A stretch of DNA of 64,000 nt, taken from the NCBI GenBank assembly GCA_902363395.1, contig CABIZZ010000001.1, positions 1,426,001-1,490,000 on the forward strand, read 5' to 3'. Both the position numbers and the translations under genes were made by a program. This DNA comes from Streptococcaceae bacterium (GTDB lineage: Bacteria > Bacillota > Bacilli > Lactobacillales > Streptococcaceae). Position 1 is the first letter of the stretch. Each line of letters opens with the position of its first letter. Under the pieces are notes generated by a model. The model was not told the origin of the DNA. It searched no databases and saw only the letters and a program-made list of their open reading frames with translations. Shown here piece by piece: positions 63,543 through 64,000 of this stretch.

Positions 63543-64000
63543 TTTTTCCTTTTATTAATTTCTTGATGGACTAGACTGTAAAATTCATCCAAGGAAAGCA
63601 ATTCATTCGAAGCCTTCATCGCTTGATGATAGCTTTCTGCCCCTTGGAACAGTTTATCCATCGTTTCTTGCAACCGATCCATGCTCAAATCTGGCTCAGC
63701 GATGGTTTCTGCATAGCCCTTTTCCACAAAGTATTGAGCATTTTCAATCTGATCTCCCCGACTAGCTTCTTTCCCTAGGGGAACGATGATATGGAGCTTA
63801 TTCATGGCCAAGAGTTCAAAAATCGTATTGGCACCACCACGGGTCACTACTAGATCTGCCTTTTGGAGCAAAGGAAGATAGTGATCCGTCACGTAATCCA
63901 CGCGATAAAGATGAGGTGCTTGTTCATTCAAGGAAGAGTCCCCTGTCAAATTAATGACATTGTAGCTTGCCAACAAGGCTTCTCGATGGTTTGTGACAAA
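63539..64000 (-). CDS. murG: MurG glycosyltransferase, C-terminal part (cut by window edge)
   Basis: The frame is open to base 64000, so only the last 153 codons or so are present. They hold the GT-B C-terminal domain: [50 protein letters not shown] with the UDP-GlcNAc-binding loops. MurG adds GlcNAc to lipid I to make lipid II at the inner membrane face. Position before divIB is standard. An in-frame TTG at 63976 is not the true start. Confidence 0.93.
   Translation of the reverse strand, partial: FVTNHREALLASYNVINLTGDSSLNEQAPHLYRVDYVTDHYLPLLQKADLVVTRGGANTIFELLAMNKLHIIVPLGKEASRGDQIENAQYFVEKGYAETIAEPDLSMDRLQETMDKLFQGAESYHQAMKASNELLSLDEFYSLVHQEINKRKK

Overview
The window reads as the chromosome of a low-GC Gram-positive coccus, almost certainly an oral Streptococcus of the sanguinis/parasanguinis/mitis kind. 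The support is a streptococcal dcw tail (murG-divIB-ftsA-ftsZ-ylmE-sepF-ylmG-ylmH-divIVA-ileS), a CtsR-controlled clpE, the xseA-xseB-ispA-tlyA-argR-recN operon, gpmA, perR, HU, an AmiA/AliA-type peptide-binding lipoprotein and two BceAB-type transporters. There are no rRNA genes, tRNA genes, CRISPR arrays or insertion sequences. Most genes lie on the minus strand.

Layout. 1-1650: an array of immunity-like genes without a visible toxin (SUKH-1-like, an unknown 112-aa protein, SUKH-4-like, and an Imm26-like gene broken by an in-frame stop). 1700-4990: a short-chain reductase coupled to a DUF2829 (Tad2-fold) gene, a PadR regulator with two membrane partners, and then on the plus strand an orphan oligopeptide-binding lipoprotein. 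7275-19500: two BceAB modules, a divergent pair of SemiSWEET sugar transporters, and an operon that joins a BceRS-like two-component system to three unusual genes (large membrane/coiled-coil protein, tail-anchored coiled-coil protein, CbbX/EccA-like AAA+ ATPase). 19650-23430: a GHSKGG alpha/beta hydrolase, a DUF6287 surface protein, and a DUF2975 membrane protein with its XRE regulator. 23930-31490: metG, sbcCD and gpmA. 31660-38870: a three-gene membrane/extracellular module present in three tandem, mosaic copies. 38990-49600: perR, a 51-aa membrane peptide, HU, DegV, a phosphatase, then recN to xseA, nnrD, folD and a DUF1797 gene. 49829-53200: clpE, a Nudix hydrolase and a DUF1827 gene. 53278-64000: ileS with a T-box leader and the cell-division cluster, ending inside murG.

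The most interesting signal is not a protein. Five copies of a roughly 138-nt element (one is 188 nt) fold into the same four-helix shape, with base changes compensated in every helix and conserved junction sequences. Every copy lies 21-51 nt after a stop codon, in the same orientation relative to that gene, between convergent genes. This looks like a family of structured 3'-UTR RNA elements. Second, the two BceAB modules each carry a CTTACA-N4-TGTAAG palindrome exactly 53 nt from a TACAAT -10 box, which suggests control by the response regulator encoded nearby. Third, the RR-HK-X-Y-AAA+ operon and the triplicated membrane module look like uncharacterised envelope-stress or competition systems.

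All calls come from reading the sequence and from memory of protein families. No database search was possible.
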